Source: Clitoria ternatea
Lineage: Eukaryota > Streptophyta > Magnoliopsida > Fabales > Fabaceae
DNA length: 64,000 bases
Direction: 5' to 3'
Assembly: GCA_037962975.1 (NCBI GenBank)
Contig: CM075676.1
Span: forward strand, 95,426,001 to 95,490,000
A program made the position numbers and the translations under genes. A model generated the notes under the pieces. The model saw only the letters and a program-made list of their open reading frames with translations. It did not search any database and was not told where the DNA came from. How positions within the stretch are numbered: the first letter of the stretch is position 1; the number at the start of each line of letters is the position of its first letter. Below are positions 36,260-49,541 of the stretch, piece after piece.

Positions 36260-38500
36260 AATCATCCCGAAATTAACTCATTTAACCCAATTAATTTAAA
36301 AAACTAAACTGAATCCATTTAAAAAAAAAAACAAAAGGGTTGAATTGGCCGATAAATTTTGTCCCGCCAGCTCTAGCTTAGATAATTTTAGCAAGACAAA
36401 TTTACTACCACATAGCAGAGATGTAGATGACAAAATCACAAATTCAACCTGTCGTTGACTCTATTAAATATTCTGTGCATATCCGTACATGAATGTAACA
36501 CATATCATAGGTTTCAATTAGGTGACTTTTATGGTTTTGCAATGATTATATAATCAAGTTTTAAGTAAGATTCCGAAGCAAGGCACAACAACTCTCAATA
36601 ATATGAAGAAAATCCACAAGGTCAATTTTTGTGACACGATCAACATCTACTCCCTTGGCCCTCTAATACTACTTCCCATCCATGCCATACCTAACACACA
36701 CACAGGGTAGACTTTTGCATAATAGTCAAACTAGCTGACTTCGAACACTTGTCCATATTCTATACGGTGAATCACACCAAAAGCATTCACATTACAATTT
36801 ACGTTTTACTAAAATCAAAATTACTTAACCACTAGTGTGTGTATATATATATGTTTATACTTTAAATATGAAATTTGCATTAGAAAATATCACATAATAT
36901 TCGGAATTTAGTTATTGAGGTTTCATTTTTAAGAGTAAATAATTCCGTGTACTGGTTAAAAAACTTAGACGTGATCCAGGTATTAACTAAGTTAATGAGA
37001 TTATAGCCAATATTATTGAAACAAGTGACTTAAAATTAGCATTCGACGTTTCTTGGGGGTTAACGTAATGGATCTGCTGATAACGCGTATTGGTCATTAA
37101 GTATTTTCCAAAAAGTGCATGAAGATCGTTTGATTAATTACTTAACTATTTATTATTAATTAGCACTACTTACACGTCGTTAGACTCCTACAATTTGATT
37201 AGTGTTTGATTAAAGAAGAATCGGTAGCAGCATAAATATAAATTGGCATCCAAGTGTATATATAGTAACAGCATCTTTGTCAACCCTAGTGACGACATAT
37301 ACAAGAGTGTGATCTTTCTGAGAAATCCCTCCTTAATTTTATACTAAAAGGACCTTTTTTCGATCTGATGCTTATCTTAACTTCTAATAATAAAAGATTA
37401 AGTAAAAAAAAGTGAAACACAGGTGTCATGGTAGGAAAGTTTTCTTTCCTTGGATAAGTATATCAAAGCTAATTAATCATATACCAAAAGCAAAACCGTG
37501 TAATTAATTTGGTATAAACCAATGTTTTTTGGGGAAGCGGGACATAAAAGTGCTCTTAAAAACCTGGTACCATTTCTTCTGATACTAATTACTAAAATTA
37601 TGGTTGCATGTGTGGTGGATGTTCAAACCCCAATTCCCTTTTTTCATTTTCTAGATCAGAACCTTCCCTGATTAATGAAGGATCTTAATTATAAATTTAC
37701 GGAAACTATAAAATAAAAGTGGGTTTGATTTTAATAAATAGAGTTTATATATAGTTTGCAGTTTGCACCATAAGATCTATGAGCTCGTTAACATCAAAAT
37801 CCTACATCAAAAATTTGATTTTTTTTTTGTGACCATTACATTTTATGTAGCCAAACCCAATTTTGCTTCTGCATCTGTTCAGCACTTGAAAACGTAGTCT
37901 GGTTAACATACTAGATAAGTTAAATTCACAGTTTTAAAAATTAGATCGGATCGATGAGTTTAACTAAAAAATCAATGAATTGATCTCCAATCTAATCCAT
38001 TTAAATCAATAAATTAATATATGATTGAATCCATATTAAACTAGTAAGCCTTTGATCTCAATTGGTTGAGTAAAAAAATTATTTTTTTGGCTTTTTTTTG
38101 TTATGTTTAAGTAGTATTTAGGTTTTTTATTATGTTTGAATAATATTTGAAGTTTTATGTGTTGTTTTGAATATGTTTTTTTTATAAAATGTAGTTTTGA
38201 ATATTTAGAAGTAAAAACCTACAAATAGTATATTATTTTTAGTTTTTAGTATTATCAAATAATTATATTCTTATTTTTATTAATATTGTTTCATATGAAT
38301 ATATAATTGATCTGGGCACTTAATTTTTTTATTAATATTTTTATTATAAAATATTATTTTATTACTATTTCTCAAATATAACATATTAGTTATTAAAATT
38401 ATTTATTTTATCAATAAACCTAGACTCTTCATTGAATCACTCGAGTTAAAAATGAATTTACTAAAACTAGCTATTATAAATATAAATTTACATAAAATAA
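36260..38500. other. AT-rich non-coding sequence
   Basis: No coding region or RNA gene is recognised. Around 37920-38460 there are MITE-like words (AGTTTTAAAAATTAGATCGG and ACTCGAGTTAAAA), without clear borders. Confidence 0.5.
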
Positions 38501-38504
38501 TTTA

Positions 38505-38930
38505 GGGATGTAAACGGATGCAATGGCTACGAGTAATATACTACATGTACCCGTATCTATTAAAACTAGCGGATACATATAGTAGTTATACGTAGCGGAT
38601 ACCTATATGTACCTATTAGTGTTTTTAAAATTAAAATAAAGAATAAAATAACATATAATATTATTCTAAGAATGAAATAATAAAAAACATGATTTTATAA
38701 TACAATTACAATTCAATATATTAAAATATTATTATCGCAAATCAATAGTAATTTTTTTTATCTCTTTATAAAATAAAAAAATCTTTATATATATGTATAT
38801 GTAAACAAATATTTCTAAGTACGCAGTATCCGCGAGGTGGATAGTGCAATACTTATATCGGCCCACCCATATATGTCGAGGGTATAATTACAGATACCGG
38901 CGCGCATAGTTTGTTGTTTTACATGATATA
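38505..38930. repeat. Degenerate repeat related to the GGGTACCCG class
   Basis: The left edge reads TTTAGGGATGTAAACGGATG and TACCCGTATC. The right edge has CAGTATCCGCGAGG and CAGATACCGGCGCG. This resembles the element at 35234-36255 but is more decayed. Confidence 0.35.
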
Positions 38931-39491
38931 TATCTTCTTTTATGATAGACATATAAGAGTGATTTTTTAAAAATATTAGTGAGGATATGAGTGTAAAAAA
39001 AAGCTTAAAATTTACGCTAGTTTGAGTAGCATTTTAAAAAATACTTACAAGTTACTAAAATAAGTTCTTTTTACCAAAGAAGCTTTCTCTAACAACTTCT
39101 TAAGCTAATAAAATAAACTATAAGTTAAGTTAAATCGCTATTCATATTTAGGGATGACAATTGGATATTCGCACCAACAAAAATTATTCATGATAACGTG
39201 TCGGCCCTTATTTTTGGAAGTTATTTCACCTTTATACTTTACAATAATGATATAAACTATGGTGGTTTTATTTAATTAAACTAAGAATAAGGATACTTAA
39301 GTACCTAAATAGTATAAAAGGATAAGGATTGAAATTGTTACAAGTACGAGAATAAAGAGAAACACAAGTAATTTTTTTGAAAAGAAAAATGTATTATTGT
39401 ATGTTACTCAAATTGGTATAGATGTCATGTATCCCTACTCATGATTATCAAACATAACATTAATATTAAAACAATTCAATTAGAAATGTAG

Positions 39492-39493
<2 letters not shown>

Positions 39494-39540
<47 letters not shown>
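39494..39540. repeat. (AT)n microsatellite
   Basis: A pure AT run of about 47 bp. Confidence 0.95.
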
Positions 39541-39541
<1 letters not shown>

Positions 39542-39733
39542 TTGATCAAGGTTTTACTATGGTATCAAATAATATTGAGTATTGACACTTGACTAGCATA
39601 AATATTAATAGATTAAAACAAATATTGTATTGAAATTGTTGTGAGTTTGCATGTGTTTTTTATTCTTCCTAAAATAAAAAGGAATCAAGGCAAGCAGAAC
39701 CAAAAGAGTAAAAAAAATAGGTAGCACCGATAC

Positions 39734-39735
<2 letters not shown>

Positions 39736-39796
<61 letters not shown>
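39736..39796. repeat. (AT)n microsatellite
   Basis: A pure AT run of about 60 bp, directly before the left arm of the long-inverted-repeat element. Confidence 0.95.
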
Positions 39797-39797
<1 letters not shown>

Positions 39798-39798
<1 letters not shown>

Positions 39799-40572
39799 AT
39801 AGGGAGCGTATTCAATAAAATTAAAGTCATACAATAAAAAAATGAGAACTAATCAGGACCATTTATATTAAATTAAAGAATAAGATCAATTTAAATTAGA
39901 ATTAATATATTGCATCCTATCTCAAATAATTTTATATCATTTATCTAAATTGATATCTCTTATTTGATATATGATATATCTAACTTAAAATTTATTTTCA
40001 ACCTAAAATTAAATCATGAGCAATTTTAAAAAAAATTCACTGTCCAATATTAATTTGTGTAGTTCCTGACATTATTTACAAAGTTGAGATATCCCAAATC
40101 TTTAATGAAACAAATTGTTGTAGAATCAACTTTGAATAACACAAACAACCAAATATAGTTTTACTAATTATATATTTTTCTTATAGTTAATGAATTTATG
40201 TCTATCTGTGATGAAGAATTGAAACCGAAGACGAGCAACTATTTAATATACTTTAGAAGATGCTGAAAATTTTTACAAACAATACACATTAAATTTTTAC
40301 AAACAATACACATTAAATTTATCTAATTGTTCATGATTTAATTTTAAGTTGAAAATATATTTTAAATTAGATAAATAATATCATATCAAATAAGAGATAT
40401 TAAATTAAATAAATGGAATAAAATTAGTTAAGATAAGATGCGGCACGCTACGTGATATTAATTTTAGTTTAAATTAATCTTATCATTTAACTTGATCTAG
40501 ATGATGTTGATTCTCGTTTTTCATTCTATCACTTTGTTCTCACATATCTAATGAAAATAGAGTGAGACAGTG
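39798..40572. mobile_element. Long terminal-inverted-repeat element (MULE or foldback-like)
   Basis: The region 39800-40015 is matched in reverse complement by about 40325-40570. Shared words include TCTCTTATTTGATAT, TTTTCAACxTAAAATTAAATC and TTAATTTAAAxTxAAATTAA. The arms are over 200 bp with many mismatches. The 310-bp core holds a FAR1-like coding fragment. Long inverted repeats around gene fragments are typical of Mutator-like elements. Target duplications were not resolved. Confidence 0.55.
40195..40325 (+). pseudogene. FAR1/FHY3-like coding fragment
   Basis: The frame gives CDEELKPK. After a small frame change it gives TLEDAENFYKQYT, which is the opening of the FAR1 DNA-binding domain (family pattern DTLEDAEKFYKxYA). 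A 23-bp direct duplication (CAAACAATACACATTAAATTT) lies at its end. It is far too short to work. FAR1 proteins descend from MULE transposases, which fits the surrounding long-TIR element. Recognition is by motif only. Confidence 0.5.
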
Positions 40573-41963
40573 CTACAATGAACAACTCAAACAATTAATG
40601 ATAAGGTTAATTTAAGTTAAAACTACTAACATATATCACTCTCCATCTTATCAAAATTGATATCTTATATTTTGTTTTAATAAAAAATTGATATATTATA
40701 TTTCATTTTTATTCAATCTAATATCCTTTATCTAATTCAATATTGCACAAAATTAAATCAATAAATTTAATATCTAATTTATATATCAAAACTGTATTCA
40801 CCAGCTGGTACGCTGGACTAATTGGTCTTCTTGATGATGAAATGCACTGTTCCCCTTTCCCAATTAATTCTCTGCACCTTTTGTCACTTGAAGAAGAAAA
40901 AGAAATACAGAAGCGTCAATATTGTAAAGATTCTTAGGTAAGGAGAAAGACAAGCAGAAGCATGTTTTCTTAGTCCCAAAGATCCGAGACTATTTGATGA
41001 TAAAGATATTAATGTTTATAAATGTGGGAGCTAAGTGCTTTTTGAATTTGATGGTTTCCTCTTGTTATATTTCTAAGCAAGTGCGGTTCCAGACCTTTAA
41101 TTATTTTCCTGCTTCTTGATTAAAAAAAGCACTAGGTGAAGTATTAAATTAGAAAACCAAGGTCAATGAGTGGTGCTTCTTCTGAAAAATATTGAATCTC
41201 AATGACCTTTCTGTTTGGTTTTTACTTCTTTTCTTGTTTTGATACAGTTTCCTATATTGTGTCTTTAACATGTCCTACCCAACTTGTCAAACAGGAACAA
41301 AGAAAGAAAATAAAATATAAAATGGAATGGAATGGGTTTTTCTGGTTATACAATAATAACCCAACTAATTCCTAGCCAAAAATAAATAAATATAGCAAAT
41401 GTTTGACTTTTTCATTTTCTTCTTTTATAATCTCATAGCTACATTATTGCACAAGTAATCCCGAGCCCCAAGGCTTGTAAAGAATTACTTAACGAATTAC
41501 ATCTTATGCAAATTTTGTAGAAAATATGTATGCGCGTGTTCAACTTTTAAGACCCAATAAAATTTAATATATCTTATTAATTAGAAATTGATCACATAAA
41601 AGAGGATTGCACAATTCTTGTAAAGAGTTTTAATTGCTGTTTTTTTAAATATGTTGATATTTAATTGAAAATATGACTAAAATCTAATTTATATAAGGTT
41701 TGAATTACCTCTTAATTTATAAGTTAGTTTAAGGTGGAATGAAACTTGTTATTTTTAAATATAGTAAGAATCAAATCTAATTTAAAAAATTACAGTTTAG
41801 CATTAGAATTCGATAAAAATGAAATAGACGACACCCTATGTCACTTTCAAAATTTATAACCCAAGGAAAAATGAATTGCCCAAAGTCATACCTAAGAAAT
41901 ATTTCTGCGATATTTATATAGTCAATTTATATGTAGATCTTACCTGATCGTGCATATTACTTG

Positions 41964-41966
<3 letters not shown>

Positions 41967-42028
<62 letters not shown>
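41967..42028. repeat. (AT)n microsatellite
   Basis: A pure AT run of about 62 bp that abuts the MITE to its right. Confidence 0.95.
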
Positions 42029-42030
<2 letters not shown>

Positions 42031-42039
42031 TGATGTATC

Positions 42040-42262
42040 ATATTAAAAAGACTTTCTTATATAACAGTGAGATAAGCGAATGTAGGTCGTGCAACCATAC
42101 AATAGGTGATTGAGATTAATCATGTGAGTTTTTAAAAATAGTTATCTGATCTTTTAAGTGATCACGAGACTTTTAAAAACTTTTAATTTTAATTATCCAT
42201 GTATGATTATACGACTCGGACTCTTACATAAGAGAAACTTTCTCATAAAATACATTATATAT
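42040..42262. mobile_element. MITE, family A copy 2
   Basis: The ends read GACTTTCTTATATAACAGTGAG and, inverted, ATGAGAAAGTTTCTCTTATG. The word ATCCATGTATGATTATAC is the reverse complement of the core in copy 1 (1277-1508), so the copies are in opposite orientation. Confidence 0.65.
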
Positions 42263-44283
42263 ATATGTAAGACATATATGATGCCCTTTCTTGATTATAA
42301 GTTTCTTTACTTAAAAGATAAGTCCCTTTGTTGACTTTTAGAAAAATACAACAAATTAACTGATTTATTTAGTTAAAGTAAACATATATATATATATAAA
42401 TAGTAACGTGATTATGCAGACTTATACTATTATTTATGATCATATTAAATTTTTAAAGTAGTTAATATTGTGAAGTTGTATATTGTTATTCTATCAAAAG
42501 ATTTTTACATACGAGCTTAGGCATACTAGCGGATTCAGAAGTAGGTTTTGTTTTACTTAAAAGACCTTATTATAAAACAGGCTTCTAGGTTAAGTTAGGT
42601 TGTTTTAAAAAAAGGTCATGTCATGTGTTAAACCGTAAAAAATGGTTTATATATGAGGTGAGAAAAATTGTCACTCTTTAAGTTATTGGAAAAAAGAATA
42701 CAGATCCTCTACGTATAATTAATTAGTCGAAATTCTTGCGCAGCCCATAACACGGAGTAGAATTGCTTAAGGCATGGCGTTAATTAGGACCATATTTGAA
42801 TTTTAACTAATTGATATCATATATATGAATTAATGTTGGATAGCGTGTTGTTATATAGCATTAAGTAAATAGCTCAAATTCGAACCTTAAATTTGAAAAT
42901 TAAAGTTCCAACTCATTAATTATCCACTTGAGAGTCAAATAATAACATGATCTTTCGTACGAGAAGTTTTCATTGGTGTGTGGTTTCAAATAAGAATCAG
43001 TTTGTTATGATTTTGTGGTGAAAACAAACAAGGATGGACACAATTCCAAGGCATTGACCACTGGTTTTCTAACTTTCATTATCAGTTCGTCAACACATAT
43101 GTATAAATATATTGGTTTCTTTCTGATGAACTCGCTAAACATTTTATAATGCATATGTTTTGAGACCTTAATAAGAAAGAAATATCGATCACTAGCTAGC
43201 TATTAATAAGAAACTTCCCCATATGGTATCATGTCTTCCATTTCTCAAGAGAGAACAATGTAAACCCGTACGTTCAAGCCCATGTCGCAATTTCAATCAT
43301 ATATGGAATATCTGAAATTCACTGTTTACTTTATAAAGGTAAATGTTCCAATATTTATGATAAAAAGGGAAAGAGCAAAAAGTCCGAATCACATGTCCTT
43401 TGCATGTCACATGTGCAATGCTACATTTGCTTTTGACTAAATGCATGCAACCCCCACATTATTCACACAGAAAAAATGATACAATATCATTTCACTTTTT
43501 TTTTTTATACATATTCCATTGTTCAAACTTATCAGTAGAATTATTATTCTTGTCAAAATTTAATACAATTGTATTCTTATTGAATTCCAAACTGAAAGTT
43601 AAGGAAATACTCTATCAGCTTATTTTCAAGCTTTGTTTAGTGGTACTTTTTTCTTTTTTTCCTTCTTTGATATGAGCGATATACGTGAAACATTTTCACT
43701 CTATGCAAACAGTCTACCAAAATAGTTTATTAATGTACTTAGCTTTTATATGATCAAGTTATTGACAGAATCAAAACTATTTGTGTCTCCTTTTTACATC
43801 TTCCACGAGAGCTCTTAAGTTAATTAGTAAATAAACACAAGGGTAAGTTTCAATTTAAGAATACTAGCGGTACATTTCCCACCAATTACAATAAGGATAC
43901 ATAAATAAAATATAGTAAGTAGGATGGCTTAATTGACAACGGAACATTTTCAAGGATAATGCCGACAAACTAAGAGGATGGAGGCTTCTTGCTGATCAAA
44001 TTCTTGTAGAGAGCATCAAGTTCAAGTATTAAACTAATGGACCTGTGGAAAAAGCAGAGTAATTTTTTTATGAAAAAGAAGAGGAAATTTATGTTACGTT
44101 TGTCCATTTGCATGCATAATTAAACTGGTGACCGAACTAATCCAAAAAGGAAGACAGAGAAAAAAAAACCCTAGCTAGAAGAAAAAAATTATGGAGTTGA
44201 ATATAGCTAGTAAGAGAATGGAGGGGGTGAGGTGTGTAAGACTTTTTGTCCTTTTAAGCATCACATCAGCCACACTTCCTACC

Positions 44284-44290
44284 TATAAAT
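44284..44290 (+). promoter_or_regulatory. Candidate TATA box of the MYB gene
   Basis: TATAAAT lies 91 bp upstream of the MYB start codon. It predicts a transcription start near 44315 and a short CT-rich 5' UTR of about 60 nt. Confidence 0.6.
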
Positions 44291-44374
44291 CTTACCCTTC
44301 CCTTCACCCTACTTTCTCATCAACAACAATCTCTCTTCAATCATATTCGCATCAACAACGAAAAAGCCACAAAG

Positions 44375-45819
44375 ATGGGTAGAGCTCCATGCTGTGACAA
44401 GGCCAACGTGAAGAAAGGACCTTGGTCTCCTGAAGAGGATGCTGCACTAAAAGCCTACATTGAAAAAAATGGAACTGGTGGAAATTGGATTGCCCTTCCT
44501 CAGAAAATTGGTATATATAAGAGCAATTCATTAATTTGTCTCTATTTTAATTAATTACTTTGGCTTTGGAATCGTAAACAATTGATTTGATTAATTATAA
44601 ATAGTAATCATTGATTAATGCAAAAAACAATGAAAATTAATAATTCTCAGGGCTCAAGAGATGTGGAAAGAGTTGCAGACTTAGGTGGTTGAATTACTTG
44701 AGACCTAACATCAAACATGGTGGATTTACTGAAGAAGAAGACAATATCATATGCAACCTTTACATTAGCATTGGTAGCAGGTACTATAATTACTTGTTTC
44801 AACATCTCTATCTACGAGCTTGTGCTGTAGTTTTTCAACATAACTGTTTGTCTTTTTTCTTTGTCACTAGAATCTCTCATCTATCTACCTAGTTCCATGT
44901 TTTTTTTTTCTCTTTGGTTAATTATTCCTAGAAATCTACTAAAGTTAGGTGTTTTCATTAATATGTACTATGTATTATGTATGTGCATAGGTGGTCCATT
45001 ATTGCTGCTCAGTTACCTGGAAGGACAGATAATGACATAAAGAACTATTGGAACACTAGATTGAAGAAGAAACTGCTTGGGAGGCGCAAACAATCTAACC
45101 TGAACGCAAAAGACACAAATGAAACAGAGGAAAATAATTCTTGTTCAACTTCCCTAAGTAGTTCAGCTCTTGAGAGACTCCAACTTCACATGCAACTTCA
45201 AACCCTTCAAAACCCTTTCTCTTTCTACAATAACCCTGCACTGTGGCCAAAGTTGCATCCTTTCCAAGAAAAGATGATCCAAACCCTGCAATCTTTGAAT
45301 CATGGCTCTAACCCTTTGGTGCAAAACGCCAATTTTCCTTCCCCACAAGGACAAAAAGATGGCTTGATCTACAAACCCCATCTACAAGATGGTGCAAAGA
45401 TGAATAGTAACCCACCACAGGTTAATGATGTTTTGGAGAATATTCCTATGAGTAACAGTGAAGTTCTTCCCTTTGTTGCTTCTGGGATTAGTAATAATCC
45501 AGTGCAGTCAAGTGTTGCACCAAGTTCTGAGGCTGTTGAACAGAGTGGTAATGTGGGAATTCACCAACTTGGGGCACTGCAAACTGAACTTGATGACATT
45601 CTGAACAACAGAACAATGGGTTATGTACCACAGGAAGATAATCACTTGGCTGAATTTGATTGTTTCAGAGAGATGAGTGGCTCAAAGGATAGCTTGATCT
45701 GGTGGAGCAATGATTCTGATACCAAATCAGCATCTTCAAATTCCTGGGATTCATCAACTACTCAAGCTCTTCTAACACATGGCATGTTCCAAGATTATGA
45801 ACTGGGTTACAGTATGTAG
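44375..45819 (+). CDS. MYB36: R2R3-MYB transcription factor, MYB36/RAX type
   Basis: There are three exons: 44375-44510, 44651-44780 and 44991-45819. GT-AG introns of 140 and 210 bp lie at the two usual R2R3-MYB positions. The protein is 364 residues. It starts MGRAPCCDKANVKKGPWSPE. R2 spans about residues 14-62 and R3 about 66-113, with the conserved tryptophans, the LKRCGKSCRLRWLNYLRP linker helix and PGRTDNDIKNYWNTRLKKK. The C-terminus has SALERLQLHMQLQ and NNPALWPKLHPFQEKM, which I associate with MYB36-like proteins, and ends FQDYELGYSM. R2R3-MYBs are nuclear DNA-binding regulators; MYB36 directs endodermis differentiation and the Casparian strip in Arabidopsis, and RAX relatives act in axillary meristems. 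Subgroup assignment is by eye. No breaks are seen, so this looks like a working host gene. Confidence 0.93.
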
Positions 45820-48120
45820 CCATCACATGGGTGATTTGATTTAACATTCTGGTTATCTTGATTTGTTGTATTGCTGATCATAAGACATGGAAAGAGAAGA
45901 ATGAGTAGGTCATGTAAACAACGTCGTCGTGAATATATATAATATAATAATGTAAATCAATGTTTGAGTAATTAATGTAGAAACTAGTAGTTTGTTACTT
46001 AATTTGTTCTGAATTACAAAACCACACTAGGCATTTGATATACATATATAAATTTCCCATGAATTATATGCTAGCTACCTGAGATTAGTTCTCATGCATT
46101 AAATTTCACCTCTATGAAATACACAAAATTTTAGAGAACCTCAAAACATAATACTGGGATTTGGATATCCATCCATCATGTGCCAACAAAATGCATTTGA
46201 ATTTGATCTCTGCGAGGTATATTACTAATTAATATATGCATGTATAACAATAATTTGAGCTTGCTTATCTTTCTGTGTGATCTGGTAATTTAATATATAT
46301 GATCAAATGGTTAGGGTTGGTAGAAAGCTGGCTCTTCTGAGCTGTTCGGGTGGGTAGGAACAAAAAAGAAGCAAGGTGTGTAAAAGCTTTTTATTCACCA
46401 TTTTCAGTTTGTTTTGCACAATCATATGAACTTAAATTCTCATATATAAGCCTCTTTAAATAATAAAAAATTTATTGAATTAAGTTTCAATGACTTATCA
46501 AGACATTTGTATTTATAAATTATCTATTAATAAAGTTTTTGACCATATAAGAATAAGATTAATTCAATTCTTAATCAATTGGACTAATTTTTATTTAGAT
46601 ATATAAATTGTAAATGCTAAAGCTTTAAGTGTGTATATATTCTTGGTTGCAACCTTAGTACCCAATTAAATGTTTGATGAAGTTATAAAAACGCTTTTCT
46701 CAAAGGTGTGCAATCATGCTATGGCAGTCAAACTATCCATTTTGACTGGACACAGGCTACCTAGCTATGAACAGTTTTAACTTTTCATTGTTGATCGTTT
46801 GCATCCTACTTGGTTTTCTTCTCGTGACAATAAAAGTATTGAAATTAAAATTCAGTTATACACACATAATGCTATTTTCTGTGTCAACAAATTAATAGAA
46901 TGTGAATTTATGTAGTTTGCATGTTTACGGGTACTATCTTCTTGGATCAAGAATATGTTGTTAGGTTTTTTATCATGTAAATATGGAGTATTTTATAAGA
47001 ATGTGTTTTGATTACGTGCTTCTACGAAAAGCATGGTCATTTTTGTTAATTGTTTTCTATACTCTTGGAGTAAGAATAATTTTGCAGCTCATTTTAATTA
47101 CCCCTGTGAAAGGAAGCATGCAAATTGCATTATATTGAGTAAAATTACTACTGTATTAACAAGCTCTTTACAAATTGATCATGGAAAGAAAGCTCTTAAA
47201 AATTATTGTATATATGTTATGGTAATTTTATTTGTATTTTTTATTTGACAAAAATATAAATTTCATTTAAAAAATGTTTGAAATTAAAACTCTACAAGTA
47301 TTTACATACACGGACGTCAATGAAAAGAAACATTAATTGCTATTAGTTTTACGTCACTATTTCACTTAACCAATATGTAAGTAAGACCACAATATAAGGC
47401 ACAATCAGAGAATGTTAAGAATTTGTGGAGATTTAACGATTTGAATAAATTAAATTTTAATTTTTTTAATATGTTTCTCAAATAGTTTTAAAATTATTAT
47501 TTTTATTTTTAAAAATAAAAGGGTACTCCAAAAGAGACTTTATCATTTTGGAAAATAATCACTACGTACATCCGTGCCAGCTAACCTCCTCTAAACGAAG
47601 CATTAACATAATTGCCTTAATTCGACCCCGATGATGAGGCACCAATGGGAACCCTATCAAAGTTACATTGATTTACGTTGTTCCACTGGCACTGGCACTG
47701 CCACAGAAACACACTCTAGTTCCTTCTTATCATAGGTTTCGTTAATATCTAAGAATGTTTTCCTTTATCCTTACTTAAATAGGCATTGAGATGGGGTTGA
47801 TATAATGATATTCTTCATAAGTCTGCATCGTCATCGTGTTTACTGTTTACCGGCTCATCCTTATATACGTTATATAAGGTCTCTTTAGTAACAGATTGTA
47901 AAGAGTTGTAAAAATAAAGTAATCTAAAAATCAATATAAATCATTATTATAATTTTAAATTAATTAATATATTAAAAAGTTACATTTGACAAACTCATTA
48001 CAAACTCTCAACAGCAAACCAAACCTGTGCATACTAATTATCTTGGGATGGACTTACGATTGAGTCATGGCACCTATCATGGGCTGGCTAGGTCATTGGG
48101 CCAGATGAAAATATATCTTT
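45820..48120. other. Non-coding sequence downstream of the MYB gene
   Basis: The 3' UTR probably ends near 45950-46000, where AATAATGTAA-type signals occur. Beyond that the stretch is AT-rich with no recognised gene. Confidence 0.5.
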
Positions 48121-48170
48121 TACTCATAGTTATTAAAACTGGTTTGGACCGACTGATCGAGTACCTGGTG

Positions 48171-48265
48171 TGTTGGAAAAATTAATTAATTAATTAGTTA
48201 AATTATGTGACTCATGTGAAATATAATTGTGGACCTAAATGTGATTCAGTAAAATAAATAGACCT
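48171..48265 (+). repeat. Possible start of a copia LTR
   Basis: TGTTGGAAAAATTAATTAATT followed by GTGACTCATGTGAAATATAATTG looks like the start of a plant copia LTR. It is cut off by the repeat that begins at about 48275. Confidence 0.4.
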
Positions 48266-48274
48266 ATTGGTTAG

Positions 48275-48835
48275 GAATGGAAATGGGCGTCAGGCTTTGA
48301 AAGGCTCGAGTCTGGTCTACTTCCAATTACGCCTGACCTATTACCCCAACTTTTTTAAGGTCTGATGTGACCTATTTGAAGGTTTGACCCGTTTAAAAGT
48401 CTATTTAAATGGCCTGTTTACAATTAGGCTCTCAAAAGGCCAACCACCCTACATAGACTGTCACTATAAACATACTTATAATGAGCCAAATGCATTTAGT
48501 TTAAATTTAACAAGATAAATATAACTTCTCATACAAAGTAAAAATAATTAAATCTATAATAAAATTTATTTTATTCAAATTATAAAAGAAAATTTTATAT
48601 TATAAAAAATTATTATAATTGTAATATTAATTTATATTATGTAAATATGTAATATATATATATATATATAATTTTTATGTTATAAATATATAAATAATTA
48701 ATAGTTAGGCCAATTAGATAGGCCGATATGTTGAGTTTTAAAGACTTTTTAAAAAGTCTATGACCTGTCTTATTTACTTAAAAAAGCTTTTTTAAAAGCC
48801 TAGGCCTAGCCTTTTACTAAAATGGTCCTTTGCCC
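48275..48835. mobile_element. Degenerate terminal-inverted-repeat element
   Basis: The left end has GTCAGGCTTTGAAAGGCTCG and GCCTGACCT. The right end carries inverted counterparts (AAAAGCCTAGGCCTAGCC and CTATGACCTGTC). The centre is very AT-rich. Borders are approximate. Confidence 0.45.
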
Positions 48836-48844
48836 TTTCTATGT

Positions 48845-49541
48845 AAGGACATTTTTCATCTTTCTTTTGGATTTTATTAGAGAACTCGACAATCTTTAAT
48901 GGTCCTTTGCCCTTTCCATGTTTCTTAACAATTTTCTTTCTAGCTCCCTGATTATTCACTTAATAAATGGAATGATTCCCTTAATTCTTAAGTCTGGTTT
49001 CCTCCTGAACTAACATATTATGCAATTCACGCACATTCCATTTGCCCTTCATGGTATTATAGTTCATTTGGAAAGGACCATACTCAGATGGTAATGAGTT
49101 CAAAATGAAATGCACAAGGAAATTCTCATCCACTGCCATTCCAAGAGACTTAAGTCTTGTTGCAATATTTGTCATGACATGTTCATGCATAGTATGAGAA
49201 CCATCAAATCTCATGGTGGTTAAAGTACTCATCAATGTCCCAGCAAGAGACTTATCAGTAGTCTGGGAGCATTCCTCTACAAATTTCATAAATTCTTTTG
49301 CATTTTCAGTTTTGGAAAGAGCAGACTTAATGTTACTTGCTATGCTCATTCGCATAAACATCAGACTAAGTCTGTTTGACTTTTCCCAAGCCTTATAATG
49401 GACTTTCTTTTCATTGCTACTAGCATCAGTAATAGCATTAGGTTTTTCAACTTGAAAAGCTAAATCAAGATCCAACATACCTAATTGGACTTGTTTGCTC
49501 TAATCGGAGAAATTCAATCCATTAAAGACCGGAACAGACAT
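48845..49541 (-). pseudogene. Copia gag (UBN2-type), truncated
   Basis: On the minus strand the frame begins ATG at 49541 (MSVPVFNGLNFSD), meets a TAG at 49502-49500 where a tryptophan is expected, and continues through MLDLDLAFQVEKPNA, NRLSLMFMRMSIA, LKSLGMAVDENF and LHNMLVQEETRLKN. These are hallmarks of copia gag. A stop and small shifts follow. The KKHGKGKGP linker is present, but the sequence ends before the zinc knuckle. It points opposite to the pol part at 50215. Confidence 0.8.

Larger units (their letters stand above)
40573..44283. other. Non-coding sequence upstream of the MYB gene
   Basis: No gene is recognised. The stretch holds a MITE at about 42040, a TA microsatellite at 41967-42028 and AT-rich spacer. 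The last several hundred bases are the likely MYB promoter. Confidence 0.5.

Noticed and set aside
43400..43675. 91-residue hydrophobic frame
   Set aside because: AT-rich chance frame without a recognisable family or neighbouring gene structure.
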